A DNA stretch of 64,000 nt from positions 1 to 64,000 of the forward strand of contig CAMUZE010000003.1 of the NCBI GenBank assembly GCA_947165135.1. The letters run 5' to 3'. Numbering within the stretch: position 1 is the first letter of the stretch; every line of letters begins with the position of its first letter. The notes beneath the pieces are model-generated. The model had not been told where the DNA came from, made no database searches, and saw only the letters and a program-made list of their open reading frames with translations. The stretch is from an uncultured Clostridia bacterium (GTDB taxonomy: Bacteria; Bacillota_I; Bacilli_A; RF39; UBA660). The position numbers were made by a program, and so were the translations under genes. Positions 17,447 to 25,954 of this stretch are shown here, piece after piece.

Positions 17447-18196
17447 ATGTCAAATGAACAAAGAATTACTATATTAAAGCAAGAAATATATGATTTATTA
17501 CAAACATATAAAGTTGCAATAAAAAAATATATGAATGAAAAAGACCCCTTAATTAAAAAATTATTGCATGATGGTATTATTAAAATATGTAAAATGGATA
17601 AAGAAAAAAGAAAAATTCTTTCTGATCTTGAAAATTCTATTAGAAGAAAAAAAGAAGAAGACAAAGGAATAAGATATTGTTATGTTAGATTATATAATCC
17701 ATTTGTAGATTATGAAAGATTAAAAAATATTATTATAGGTGATAGTTTATATCACACTACTATTCCAGAAATTAGACTAAAACCAATTTCTAAAAGAACA
17801 ATTGGTTCAAAAACAAAATATATAGATGATCCATTTCCAATTTTATGTAAAAGTGTTGATAATGAAAAATTGTTTGATTTGATTACTGGTGATGAATATA
17901 TATTAATTGATAAATATGATTGTGATTACAAAATAGTAAAATATAAAGGTAATTCTATTAGTATTAATCCAAAAGCATTAACCAATATACCAGCATTTAC
18001 TATTTCACAATATATGTCAGAAAATACAGCATTAGATTTTATACAAAGTTTGGATGAAACTCAAAAAGAAAAATATGAATCTAGAATGAATAGACTTAAA
18101 GAAATAATAAATGAATCTTATAATGATTATTCATATGATTTATTAAATAAAAAACATAAAGTTAAGTTAGTAAAAATGAAAAAAATAATGAGGTGA
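17447..18196 (+). CDS. Hypothetical protein, 249 aa
   Basis: No family recognised. Residues 1-70 are highly charged and probably a helical coiled coil (ILKQEIYDLLQTYKVAIKKY; KRKILSDLENSIRRKKEE). The middle is a globular alpha/beta-looking part with YCYVRLYNPFVDY, and the C-terminal 60 residues are again Lys-rich helix. No membrane segment. GGGGG lies six bases before ATG. The next gene starts four bases after its stop, so the two form a unit. Confidence 0.72.
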   Translation: MSNEQRITILKQEIYDLLQTYKVAIKKYMNEKDPLIKKLLHDGIIKICKMDKEKRKILSDLENSIRRKKEEDKGIRYCYVRLYNPFVDYERLKNIIIGDSLYHTTIPEIRLKPISKRTIGSKTKYIDDPFPILCKSVDNEKLFDLITGDEYILIDKYDCDYKIVKYKGNSISINPKALTNIPAFTISQYMSENTALDFIQSLDETQKEKYESRMNRLKEIINESYNDYSYDLLNKKHKVKLVKMKKIMR

Positions 18197-18200
18197 AAAT

Positions 18201-18701
18201 ATGAAAAAAGAATTAAGTATTAATGAAAGAAGACAAATTAAAAGAGAAACTGTTGGAGTTGCAATTGGTTCTACTGCTGCCGCTGCTGTATTATTAGTAG
18301 TTATAGGATGTACTAGTTGTGTAACAAATTGTAATAGTAATAAACCAACTAATAAATATGTTATTAATTATGGAGATGTTAAAGTAAATGGAGAGTATTT
18401 TGAAAACTTTAATAGAAATAATGTAAGAGTAATTAAAACTATGAATGAAGAATATATTTTAGCGATAGTAGACTCTAATAATAACTATTATGTAGTTAGA
18501 GATAATGAATGGTATATAGTATATCTAAAAGATGGTAATAACGTTTCTTTAATATGTGAAGATGGACATTTAATCGCAGGAGAAATATTAAAAGTAGATA
18601 AATATTTAAGTGAAGATGAAAAAGATAAAAAATCATTTACATTTGAGGATTTAATTAATATTGAAAATAGACTAAATGATGATATATCATTAACATTATA
18701 G
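18201..18701 (+). CDS. Hypothetical membrane-anchored protein, 166 aa
   Basis: No family recognised. A basic N-terminus (residues 1-15) and a hydrophobic segment about 16-38 ending in VVIGCTSCVTNC. This is either a single membrane anchor or a long lipoprotein signal with IGC as a poor lipobox; the multiple cysteines are unusual. The rest is a small extracytoplasmic beta-rich domain. It is translated with the 249-aa gene and followed by a strong terminator. Confidence 0.68.
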   Translation: MKKELSINERRQIKRETVGVAIGSTAAAAVLLVVIGCTSCVTNCNSNKPTNKYVINYGDVKVNGEYFENFNRNNVRVIKTMNEEYILAIVDSNNNYYVVRDNEWYIVYLKDGNNVSLICEDGHLIAGEILKVDKYLSEDEKDKKSFTFEDLINIENRLNDDISLTL

Positions 18702-18732
18702 TAATAATTATAGATGTATCTAAATATGAAAT

Positions 18733-18764
18733 AAAACAAAATTATCTTTTAATTTTGTTTTTTG
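18733..18764 (+). terminator. Terminator after the 166-aa gene
   Basis: AAAACAAAATT (18733-18743) pairs with AATTTTGTTTT (18751-18761), seven-base loop, T tract continues to 18763. Confidence 0.8.
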
Positions 18765-18794
18765 TTATGTATAATATTTTATGAAGAGGTAGTT

Positions 18795-20078
18795 ATGAAA
18801 AAGATATCATTATATCCAGCAGATATATATCAAGTTATTGATAAAAGTCTATTAAATGAAAACGATAGATTTGTTTTAAATACTCTTTATATGCCTATAA
18901 TTGGATATACTGCAGTTGTACTATATTTAAAACTTCAAAGTGAAACAAATAACACATATTTTTCTTCAGAACTTTCTCATCATCACTTAATGACTAGTAT
19001 GTCATTATCTCTTGACAATATAAAAGAAGCAAGACTTAGACTTGAAGGTATAGGTCTTTTAAAGACATATTATAATGAAGGTGAAATAAATAGTTATATA
19101 TATGAATTATATAGCCCAATGAGTGCACAAGAGTTCTTTTCACATCCTATATTTAATGTTGTTTTATATAATAATGTTGGAAAAGATGAATATAACAGAC
19201 TAATTAATTTATTTAAAACACCTCATATTTCATTAAAAGATTATGAAGAAATTACTTCTACTTTTGATCAAGTATATAAAGTTAGAAACTATACTCCTCT
19301 TGAAATAAATGATGGAGAAATAATATCTAAAAATAAATTATTACTTAAGTATGAGCTTGATTATGATTTTGATTTAATGGTTTCTTCTTTACCAAAAGAA
19401 ATGTTTAATGAAAAATGTTTAAATAAATCAATGAAAGAATTAATAACTAATTTATCTTATCTATATGAAGTTGATCCTGTTACAATGGCAGATGTTATAA
19501 GAGCATCATTAAATGAAAAAGGCAATATAGATAAAGACGAATTAAGAAAGAATGTTAGGAAATATTATCAATTTAATAATGATAATAGACTTCCTAGTTT
19601 ACTATTTAAAAGTCAACCAGAATATTTAAAGAGTGCTAGTGGTGATAATTCAATGAGAGGAAAAATGATTAAAGTATTTGAAAGTCATTCTCCATATGAA
19701 TTTTTAAAAGCAAAATATAAAGGTGCAAAACCAACTGACAGAGATATGAAAATATTAGAAGAATTATTAATTGATTTGAAATTAAATCCTGCGGTTGTTA
19801 ATGTATTAATAGATTATTGTTTAAAAACAAATAATAATAAGTTAATTAAACAATATGTTGAAACTATTGCTGGACAATGGAAAAGAAGTGGAATAGAGAC
19901 TGCAAGTGAAGCTATGGAAATAGCAGAAAAAGAACATAAAAAGAAATCAAAGAGTGATGTTAAACAAAAATCTACAAAAGTAATTCCTATTTGGTTTAAT
20001 AAAAATATTAATTCTTCTGATTCTAGTGAAGAGGAAAAAAATGAATTTAAAAATTTTATAGAGGAGTTTAGAAAATGA
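18795..20078 (+). CDS. dnaB: Replication initiation and membrane attachment protein (Bacillus-type DnaB)
   Basis: 427 residues. Begins MKKISLYPADIYQVIDKSLL, with an N-terminal winged-helix DnaB/DnaD-type domain and a C-terminal DnaD-like domain (EFLKAKYKGAKPTDRDMKIL ... VVNVLIDYCLKTNNN ... ETIAGQWKRSGI). In Bacillus this protein helps DnaA, DnaD and DnaI load the replicative helicase; it is not the E. coli DnaB helicase. The ATG at 18795 has AGAGGTAG upstream. The stop TGA overlaps the dnaI start (ATGA), and the dnaB-dnaI-thrS neighbourhood is as in Bacillus. Confidence 0.92.
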   Translation: MKKISLYPADIYQVIDKSLLNENDRFVLNTLYMPIIGYTAVVLYLKLQSETNNTYFSSELSHHHLMTSMSLSLDNIKEARLRLEGIGLLKTYYNEGEINSYIYELYSPMSAQEFFSHPIFNVVLYNNVGKDEYNRLINLFKTPHISLKDYEEITSTFDQVYKVRNYTPLEINDGEIISKNKLLLKYELDYDFDLMVSSLPKEMFNEKCLNKSMKELITNLSYLYEVDPVTMADVIRASLNEKGNIDKDELRKNVRKYYQFNNDNRLPSLLFKSQPEYLKSASGDNSMRGKMIKVFESHSPYEFLKAKYKGAKPTDRDMKILEELLIDLKLNPAVVNVLIDYCLKTNNNKLIKQYVETIAGQWKRSGIETASEAMEIAEKEHKKKSKSDVKQKSTKVIPIWFNKNINSSDSSEEEKNEFKNFIEEFRK

Positions 20079-20977
20079 TTAGTAGTAAAAGATATATAAC
20101 TAAAAGTAAAAAATCTATTAATGATGATTTAAGACGTGAATTTATAAAATCATCTACTGATGAAACATTTAAAAAACTATGTGCTAGATTAAAAATAGAT
20201 GATGAAATATTAATGAAATATACATCTAAACTCGAAACTACTTCTTGTGAACTTAAAAATTGTTCTAAATGTAAAAGTCTAGATAAATGTAAAAATGAAG
20301 TGGAAGGTCATGTATATTACCCTGTGGTAGAAAAAGATTACTTAGAATTTATATATAAGCCTTGTAAATATTTTAAAGAAAATACTATTAAAAACACCAC
20401 TACATTCTTTGAAACACCAAAAATATTAAGAAATGCTTCTTTAAGTGATGTGGTAATTGAAAAAGAACGAAGTGAAATACTTAAATATATAAAAGATTTT
20501 TTAAAAAAGAAAATTAATAATGAAGAAACAAAAGGATTATATTTAAGTGGATCTTTTGGAAGTGGTAAATCATATTTATTAAGTGCATTATTAAATGAAC
20601 TATCTAACAAAGGATTTAGAACAGTAAATGTATATTATCCAGCACTATTAAAAAGATTAAAAGCTTCTTTTAACGAATATAATTATGATGAAGTATTAGA
20701 TGAAATAATGACTAGTGACATTTTATTACTTGACGATATTGGAGCTGAAAACAATAGTTCTTGGGCAAGAGATGAAGTTTTAGGAACAATTTTACAATAT
20801 AGAATGGACAATGATTTATCTACTTTCTTTACATCTAATTTCACTATTGAAGAATTAGAAAATATTTTATCTGAAACATCAAAAGGTGTAGATGAAATTA
20901 AAGCAAGAAGAATAGTAGAAAGAATAAAGTATTTAACTATAGAATTTACACTAATTAGTGATAACAAAAGAAAATAA
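20075..20977 (+). CDS. dnaI: Primosomal helicase loader
   Basis: 300 residues. An N-terminal zinc-binding region with cysteines in CELKNCSKCKSLDKC and a later PCKYF, then an AAA+ domain with Walker A GSFGSGKSY (about residue 157) and Walker B ILLLDDIGAE (about 217). DnaI loads the replicative helicase onto DNA. It starts four bases inside the dnaB stop (ATGA overlap). A long terminator follows. The lack of a second nuclease or helicase domain rules out a larger ATPase. Confidence 0.94.
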   Translation: MISSKRYITKSKKSINDDLRREFIKSSTDETFKKLCARLKIDDEILMKYTSKLETTSCELKNCSKCKSLDKCKNEVEGHVYYPVVEKDYLEFIYKPCKYFKENTIKNTTTFFETPKILRNASLSDVVIEKERSEILKYIKDFLKKKINNEETKGLYLSGSFGSGKSYLLSALLNELSNKGFRTVNVYYPALLKRLKASFNEYNYDEVLDEIMTSDILLLDDIGAENNSSWARDEVLGTILQYRMDNDLSTFFTSNFTIEELENILSETSKGVDEIKARRIVERIKYLTIEFTLISDNKRK

Positions 20978-20988
20978 TATAATTTAAG

Positions 20989-21021
20989 ATAAAAGTATAC
21001 ATATTTAATGTATACTTTTAT
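20989..21021 (+). terminator. Terminator of dnaB-dnaI
   Basis: A 14-bp perfect stem, ATAAAAGTATACAT (20989-21002) with 21008-21021, five-base loop. The 3' arm itself supplies the TTTT tract. Confidence 0.8.
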
Positions 21022-21066
21022 TATTAAATTTGTTATAATCAAATTGTTAATAACATAGGAGGAATG

Positions 21067-21999
21067 ATGAGTAAAGTAATTGATTCCGTATTAGGATTGG
21101 CAATTGGTGATGCAATGGGTGTTCCAATAGAAACTTATAAAAGAGAATATCTTAAATTAAACCCTGTTATAAATATGATTGGGCATCTATCACACAATTT
21201 ACCAAAAGGCTATTGGAGTGATGATACATCTCTAACACTAGCAACTCTTGAATCTATTGCTGATATTGGATATATAAGTTATGAAGATATAATGAAAAAG
21301 TTTCAAGAATGGTTATTTAATGGAAAATATACTCCAAGCGGTATTACATTTGGCGTTGGAAATACATGTATGCAAGCAATTGAAAAATATAATGGTAATA
21401 ATGCAACTCAATGTGGAATTAATAATATAAATAATAATGGCAATGGATCAATTATGAGAATATTACCTTGTGCTTTATATGCTTACTATACAAATTGTAA
21501 TAATAATACTATTTTTGAAATGTGTAAAAACTTATCTTCTTTAACTCATAGGCATGAAATAAGTATAATTGGTTGTTATATTATGACAAATTATCTATTA
21601 TTTTTATTAAAAGGTTTTGATAAATTTGAAAGTTATTATAATATTAAGCATATTGATTATAGTATGTTTAATAAGGAATATTTAAAATTATATAATAGAA
21701 TACTTAAGGGAAACATTGCAAAATTAAAAGAAGAAGAAATATCGTCTTTGTGGTATGTTATTGATACTTTAGAATCAGCATTATATTCAGTATTAACAAC
21801 AGAATCTTTTAAAGATGCAATTATCAAAGCTATTAATTTAGGTGGAGATACTGATACGGTTGGTGCTGTTACAGGTAGTATAGTAGGAATAATATATGGG
21901 TATAAAAATATTCCAAAAGAATGGCTAAATGATTTATATAATAAGAATTATATTGAAAATATATGTATAAAATTTGAAAGAAAACTAAAAATTAAATAG
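21067..21999 (+). CDS. ADP-ribosylglycohydrolase family protein
   Basis: 310 residues. Carries the family's metal-binding motifs: GDAMG (about residues 14-18), YWSDDTSLTLATL near 50, NGNGSIMR near 120, and GGDTDTVGAVTG near 260. Such enzymes remove ADP-ribose from proteins or arginine, or reverse toxin-like modification. It is not a DraG-type protein by context because no nitrogenase genes are near. Two ATG codons lie side by side (21064, 21067); AGGAGG at 21057-21062 is spaced better for 21067. It sits alone between a terminator and the next promoter. Confidence 0.9.
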   Translation: MSKVIDSVLGLAIGDAMGVPIETYKREYLKLNPVINMIGHLSHNLPKGYWSDDTSLTLATLESIADIGYISYEDIMKKFQEWLFNGKYTPSGITFGVGNTCMQAIEKYNGNNATQCGINNINNNGNGSIMRILPCALYAYYTNCNNNTIFEMCKNLSSLTHRHEISIIGCYIMTNYLLFLLKGFDKFESYYNIKHIDYSMFNKEYLKLYNRILKGNIAKLKEEEISSLWYVIDTLESALYSVLTTESFKDAIIKAINLGGDTDTVGAVTGSIVGIIYGYKNIPKEWLNDLYNKNYIENICIKFERKLKIK

Positions 22000-22005
22000 A
22001 TTTAT

Positions 22006-22034
22006 TTGACAATTATAAGTGTTTTTGTTATAAT
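22006..22034 (+). promoter_or_regulatory. Perfect consensus promoter TTGACA-17-TATAAT
   Basis: TTGACA (22006-22011) and TATAAT (22029-22034), 17-base spacing, with TGT extension before the -10. The leader to the ATG at 22083 is about 42 bases. Confidence 0.85.
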
Positions 22035-22082
22035 ATAAGCCGTTTTAAAGAAATGTACTCGATGAAGTAAGGGGGAATAATT

Positions 22083-22781
22083 ATGGGAAATGCTATATTA
22101 GTATATTTAATCATCCAGTTAATATCAACAGCATATGGTCTTTCAGTAATTGAAGCGGTAAAACCTGTTGTGAATAAAAAATTAATAGACGATGGATATG
22201 TTCTTAAAAACAAAAACAGCATGTATAGATTTAATGAGGGAATAATTAATTTTGCAAAAGGATTAATTCCATTTTATTATACAGTTAAAGCAATTAATTT
22301 AGTAAAAGGTTCTGATGCAGTTGAAAGAGCAGCAGTAGAAGAAATTAGAAAAGGTAATTATATTACCTTAGAAGAAGCGTTAAATCCTAAAGTTGAAGAA
22401 GAAGTCGTTGATGATACTATTGCAAGAGCACCTGAACCTGCTATTTCATTTGAAAAGCCAGATAAGTATGTAGCAAGAAAAAATGATTTCTTATTACTTG
22501 AGACACATGAAGAAGATGTTGAATATGATACGATTAATGAAGTAAATGAAGATAAACAAGTAATTACTCCTTTTGATGAAAAGTTAGTTGATAAAACACC
22601 TAAAAAGACAGAAGAAAAAGTAGTTAGATTAGTTACTACTAAAGATATTACATCACAAGATGTAATAAAAATGTTACGTAATTTATCTCCAGAACAAATA
22701 AATAAATTTATTGAATTATTACATGAATATGTAGAAGTAAAAGAAGGACGTAAAGTATTACAATTAAAAGATGTTGCATAG
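22083..22781 (+). CDS. Hypothetical membrane protein with acidic cytoplasmic tail, 232 aa
   Basis: No family recognised. A hydrophobic N-terminus (AILVYLIIQLISTAYGL), a second segment around residues 55-75 (FAKGLIPFYYTVKAINLV), then about 90 acidic, low-complexity residues and a short C-terminal helix domain (TTKDITSQDVIKMLRNLSPE). The last looks like a small protein-protein interaction helix bundle. GGGGG lies seven bases before the ATG. It has its own perfect promoter, so it is probably abundant. It precedes the thrS T-box leader. Confidence 0.72.
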   Translation: MGNAILVYLIIQLISTAYGLSVIEAVKPVVNKKLIDDGYVLKNKNSMYRFNEGIINFAKGLIPFYYTVKAINLVKGSDAVERAAVEEIRKGNYITLEEALNPKVEEEVVDDTIARAPEPAISFEKPDKYVARKNDFLLLETHEEDVEYDTINEVNEDKQVITPFDEKLVDKTPKKTEEKVVRLVTTKDITSQDVIKMLRNLSPEQINKFIELLHEYVEVKEGRKVLQLKDVA

Positions 22782-22839
22782 ATAGATAATTTGTGTTAAC
22801 ATTATATTTGAAATAATTAAGTGGACAACATTATTAAAT

Positions 22840-23006
22840 TATTAAGCAAAGAGAATTAGTGGTTGGTGTAAACTAATGTGAGTATTTAATAGTTACTACC
22901 ATTTGTATGAGGTTAATAGCCTACGAGTTGTTATCGTTATATAACAAAATAAGTTAAATAAAGGGATGGTACCGTCTAATTAGACTCCTTGTACCATCTC
23001 TTTTTT
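22840..23006 (+). promoter_or_regulatory. T-box riboswitch controlling thrS
   Basis: A stem I region with AAAGAGAATTAGTGGTTGG (AG-bulge/GA-motif elements) begins near 22846. The T-box sequence AAGGGATGGTACCG lies at 22961-22974, where TGGT would pair with the ACCA end of uncharged tRNA. A terminator follows: GATGGTAC (22965-22972) with GTACCATC (22991-22998), then TTTTTT. Thr codons occur in the expected specifier region (for example ACC near 22898-22900). Uncharged tRNA-Thr should favour the antiterminator and turn thrS on. Confidence 0.88.
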
Positions 23007-23023
23007 ATTTAGAGGAGGAAAAT

Positions 23024-24787
23024 ATGAAAGAAATTAAAAATGATGAAAGATTAAACATGTTAAATCATAGTTGTGCTCACCTTTTAGCACATGCAATTAA
23101 ACATCTATATCCAGATGCTAAGTTTTGGGTTGGTCCAGTAATTGATGAAGGATTCTACTATGACATTGATTTGGGAGATGTTTCATTAACAGAAGAGGAT
23201 TTACCAAAAATTGAAAAAGAAATGAAAAAAATATCTAAAGATAATAAACTAATTAAAAGAATAGAATTATCTAAAGATGAAGCTTTAGAAATGTTTAAGG
23301 ATGACCCATATAAAATAGACTTAATAAGTAGAATGGATGAAAATGATACTATTATATCTGCTTATCGTCAAGAAGATTTTATAGACCTTTGTCGTGGACC
23401 TCACGTAAACTCTACTAAAGAAATTAAATACTTTAAATTATTAAAAGTTAGTGGAGCTTATTGGAAAGGCGATGCTAAAAATAAAATGCTTCAAAGAGTT
23501 TATGGCGTTTGTTATGAAAATGAAGAAGATTTAAATGAATATGTTCGTGAACTTGAAGAAGCAAAAGAAAGAGATCATAGAAAAATAGGTAAAGATTTAG
23601 GCATATATATGATGTCTGATTTAGTAGGACGTGGACTTCCTATGTACTTACCAAATGGATTTATTTTATGGAATTCACTTGAAAATTATATACGTGATAA
23701 AGAAATTAAAAGAGGGTACTTACATGTACAGACACCACCTCTTGGAAATGTTGAATTATATAAAACATCTGGACATTTAGCACACTACAAAGATTCTATG
23801 TTTCCAATAATGCAAGTTGAAGATGAAGAATATGTATTACGTCCAATGAATTGTCCTCATCATATGGTGTTATATGGTTATGAATTACATTCATATAGGG
23901 ATTTACCACTTAGAATAGCAGAAATAGCTAGAGATTGTAGATATGAATCATCTGGATCATTAAAAGGAGTAGAAAGAGTACGTACTTTTTGTCAAAATGA
24001 TTCACATATATTTTGTACTCCAGATCAAATTGAAAGTGAATTTAAGGGAGTAGTGGATTTAATATTAGAAGTATATAAAGAATTAAATATAACTGATTAT
24101 AAATTTGAATTAAGTCTTAGAGACCCTCAAGATAAAGTAAAATATCATCAAGATGATGAAATGTGGGAAAAAGCAGAAAATGCTCTTAGAAAAATAATGA
24201 ATGACTTAAAATTACCTTATGAAGAAAAAATAGGTGAAGCAGCATTTTATGGACCAAAACTTGATGTTCAAGTAAAACCAGCAGTTGGAAATCCATTTTC
24301 ATTATCAACTTGTCAAATAGATTTTTGTTTACCAATGAAATTTGATTTAACTTATATTGATGCAGATGGTAGTAAAAAAACACCTGTTGTACTTCATAGA
24401 GCAATATTTGGTTCAATTGATAGAACTATTGCTTATTATTTAGAAGAAACTAAAGGAAATTTACCACTTTGGATGAGCCCAAGACAAGTTAATATTATTC
24501 CAGTTAATAATGAATATCATTTAGAATATTGTAATGAATTATTAAAATTATTAAAAGAAAATGATATTAGAGCTGAACTAGATGATAGAGATGAAAAACT
24601 TAATTATAAATTAAGAGAAAGTGTTATCTCAAAAGTACCTTATACACTTATAATTGGCGATAATGAAAAGAATAATAATACTATCAGTTACAGACCTAGA
24701 GGTTCAAAAGAAACTATCACGTTACCTAAAGAAGAATTTGTTAATTTTGTATTAAATAAAATTAAATCAAAAGATATTAATTTATAG
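23024..24787 (+). CDS. thrS: Threonyl-tRNA synthetase, form lacking the TGS domain
   Basis: 587 residues, shorter than the usual 640. The protein starts directly in the editing domain: HSCAHLLAHA at residues 16-25 (HxxxH) and CRGPH (second half of the editing zinc site). Catalytic class II core follows with MNCPHHMVLY, motif 2 RDCRYESSGSLKG and motif 3 LHRAIFGSIDR, then the anticodon-binding domain. The approximately 60-residue N-terminal TGS domain is missing. AGAGGAGGAAAAT precedes the ATG, and the T-box leader is directly upstream, so no upstream exon-like segment is hidden. Confidence 0.95.
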   Translation: MKEIKNDERLNMLNHSCAHLLAHAIKHLYPDAKFWVGPVIDEGFYYDIDLGDVSLTEEDLPKIEKEMKKISKDNKLIKRIELSKDEALEMFKDDPYKIDLISRMDENDTIISAYRQEDFIDLCRGPHVNSTKEIKYFKLLKVSGAYWKGDAKNKMLQRVYGVCYENEEDLNEYVRELEEAKERDHRKIGKDLGIYMMSDLVGRGLPMYLPNGFILWNSLENYIRDKEIKRGYLHVQTPPLGNVELYKTSGHLAHYKDSMFPIMQVEDEEYVLRPMNCPHHMVLYGYELHSYRDLPLRIAEIARDCRYESSGSLKGVERVRTFCQNDSHIFCTPDQIESEFKGVVDLILEVYKELNITDYKFELSLRDPQDKVKYHQDDEMWEKAENALRKIMNDLKLPYEEKIGEAAFYGPKLDVQVKPAVGNPFSLSTCQIDFCLPMKFDLTYIDADGSKKTPVVLHRAIFGSIDRTIAYYLEETKGNLPLWMSPRQVNIIPVNNEYHLEYCNELLKLLKENDIRAELDDRDEKLNYKLRESVISKVPYTLIIGDNEKNNNTISYRPRGSKETITLPKEEFVNFVLNKIKSKDINL

Positions 24788-24798
24788 GAGAATAGAAT

Positions 24799-25386
24799 AT
24801 GAAAATAACATGTGAACATTGTGGATCATTAATAGACACTACAAAAGATAAAAAATGTAGTAATTGTGGAGCACCTTATTCAAATAATAAAGAATATAAA
24901 AGAAAAAAAGAATTAGATGATAAGCAAAAAGAAGAAGAATTAAAGACAAAACAAATAGGTAATGAAATAGCAGAAAATGTATTAGATACTTTCAAAAGCT
25001 TTGGAAAAATACGTCTAATTATATTATTCATAACACTAGTTGTATTTGCTCTTATAATATTCTTTGCTATTAATACCTTTAGAGGAACAAAAACAAATTT
25101 TGAAAATAATATTAATAATGTTAGTTCATCAAGTTTTAATAATGAATTAATAATGTTTAAAGGCACTCAAAGTGGTTTCTTTGTTGATAAATTATTAGAT
25201 ATTATTATTAATAAAAATGCTCAAAATAGTGAACATAAAATAAGTGTAATTTATAAAGACTATAGTTTAACTGTTTCTGATGAAATACTAAAATTAAAGA
25301 AAGATATTAAAATAGATAAGAATTATAATGTCCTATATAATTATGACTCTGATAATTATATTATAAATGTTACTATTATTGAATAA
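24799..25386 (+). CDS. Zinc-ribbon membrane protein, 195 aa
   Basis: An N-terminal zinc ribbon (CEHCGSL at 4-10 and CSNCGAP near 20-26), a charged helical linker (about 30-65), one transmembrane helix (IRLIILFITLVVFALIIFF) and an extracytoplasmic domain of about 95 residues rich in Asn. Specific function unknown; zinc-ribbon/TM proteins of this form are common in Bacillota. AGGAGAATAG precedes the ATG, 11 bases after thrS, so it may be under T-box control too. Confidence 0.75.
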   Translation: MKITCEHCGSLIDTTKDKKCSNCGAPYSNNKEYKRKKELDDKQKEEELKTKQIGNEIAENVLDTFKSFGKIRLIILFITLVVFALIIFFAINTFRGTKTNFENNINNVSSSSFNNELIMFKGTQSGFFVDKLLDIIINKNAQNSEHKISVIYKDYSLTVSDEILKLKKDIKIDKNYNVLYNYDSDNYIINVTIIE

Positions 25387-25416
25387 ATATCAAATATCAA
25401 AATTGATACAAAACTA

Positions 25417-25445
25417 TTGACAATCCCCCTTATATGTGGTATAAT
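25417..25445 (+). promoter_or_regulatory. Perfect consensus promoter TTGACA-17-TATAAT
   Basis: TTGACA (25417-25422) and TATAAT (25440-25445), TGG extension. The spacer contains CCCCCTTAT (25425-25433), the exact inverse of ATAAGGGGG (25460-25468) that holds the ribosome binding site. Confidence 0.85.
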
Positions 25446-25476
25446 CATACTGCAAATCAATAAGGGGGTTTGGTTT

Positions 25477-25902
25477 ATGAAAGGTAGATTTATATTAGAT
25501 TATTTGGATGAAAATAATTTTAAAAAACTTGAAAGAAGTTTAAAAAAATATAATATGGTTGCTTATAAAAAATTAATGTTTGATTTTTATCCAAAACTAA
25601 GAAGTGGTGAATTTGTTGGTGAACTAGTTTCTTTAAATAAACATGAACAAACTGAAACATATGATTTAAGACTTCCAACTGACTCATTATTTGTAAAAGT
25701 ATATGGTGAAGTTAAGTTAAATTATACAGTATATAAAAATAATAATATAGTTATGTTAAATAACTTAGAACCAAAGGATATATTATTAGATGGTCATAAA
25801 TCAGAATTAACTGCATATAAAGGAATTATGATTTCTAAAGCAAATGCACAAAAAGAAATGTTCAAAATTGATTTATTATGTAGATTAGAAGGAAGAGAGT
25901 AG
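25477..25902 (+). CDS. Hypothetical soluble protein, 141 aa
   Basis: No family recognised. Residues 1-50 are helical and basic (RFILDYLDENNFKKLERSLKKYN), the rest looks beta-rich (DLRLPTDSLFVKVYGEVKLNYTVY). No signal peptide or membrane segment. The ATG at 25477 follows GGGGG with eight-base spacing; an upstream in-frame start at 25417 lies within the promoter. It is a single-gene unit closed by two adjacent hairpins. Confidence 0.75.
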   Translation: MKGRFILDYLDENNFKKLERSLKKYNMVAYKKLMFDFYPKLRSGEFVGELVSLNKHEQTETYDLRLPTDSLFVKVYGEVKLNYTVYKNNNIVMLNNLEPKDILLDGHKSELTAYKGIMISKANAQKEMFKIDLLCRLEGRE

Positions 25903-25954
25903 TAAATAGGGGTTACTACTAAAAAAAGAATAGTTTAATTACTATTCTTTTTTT
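25898..25954. terminator. Two hairpins between convergent genes
   Basis: The first, AGTAGTAA (25898-25905) with TTACTACT (25913-25920), has no T tract. The second is a 14-bp perfect stem (25921-25934 with 25941-25954) with A7 and T7 ends. It can terminate both the 141-aa gene and murC. Confidence 0.85.
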
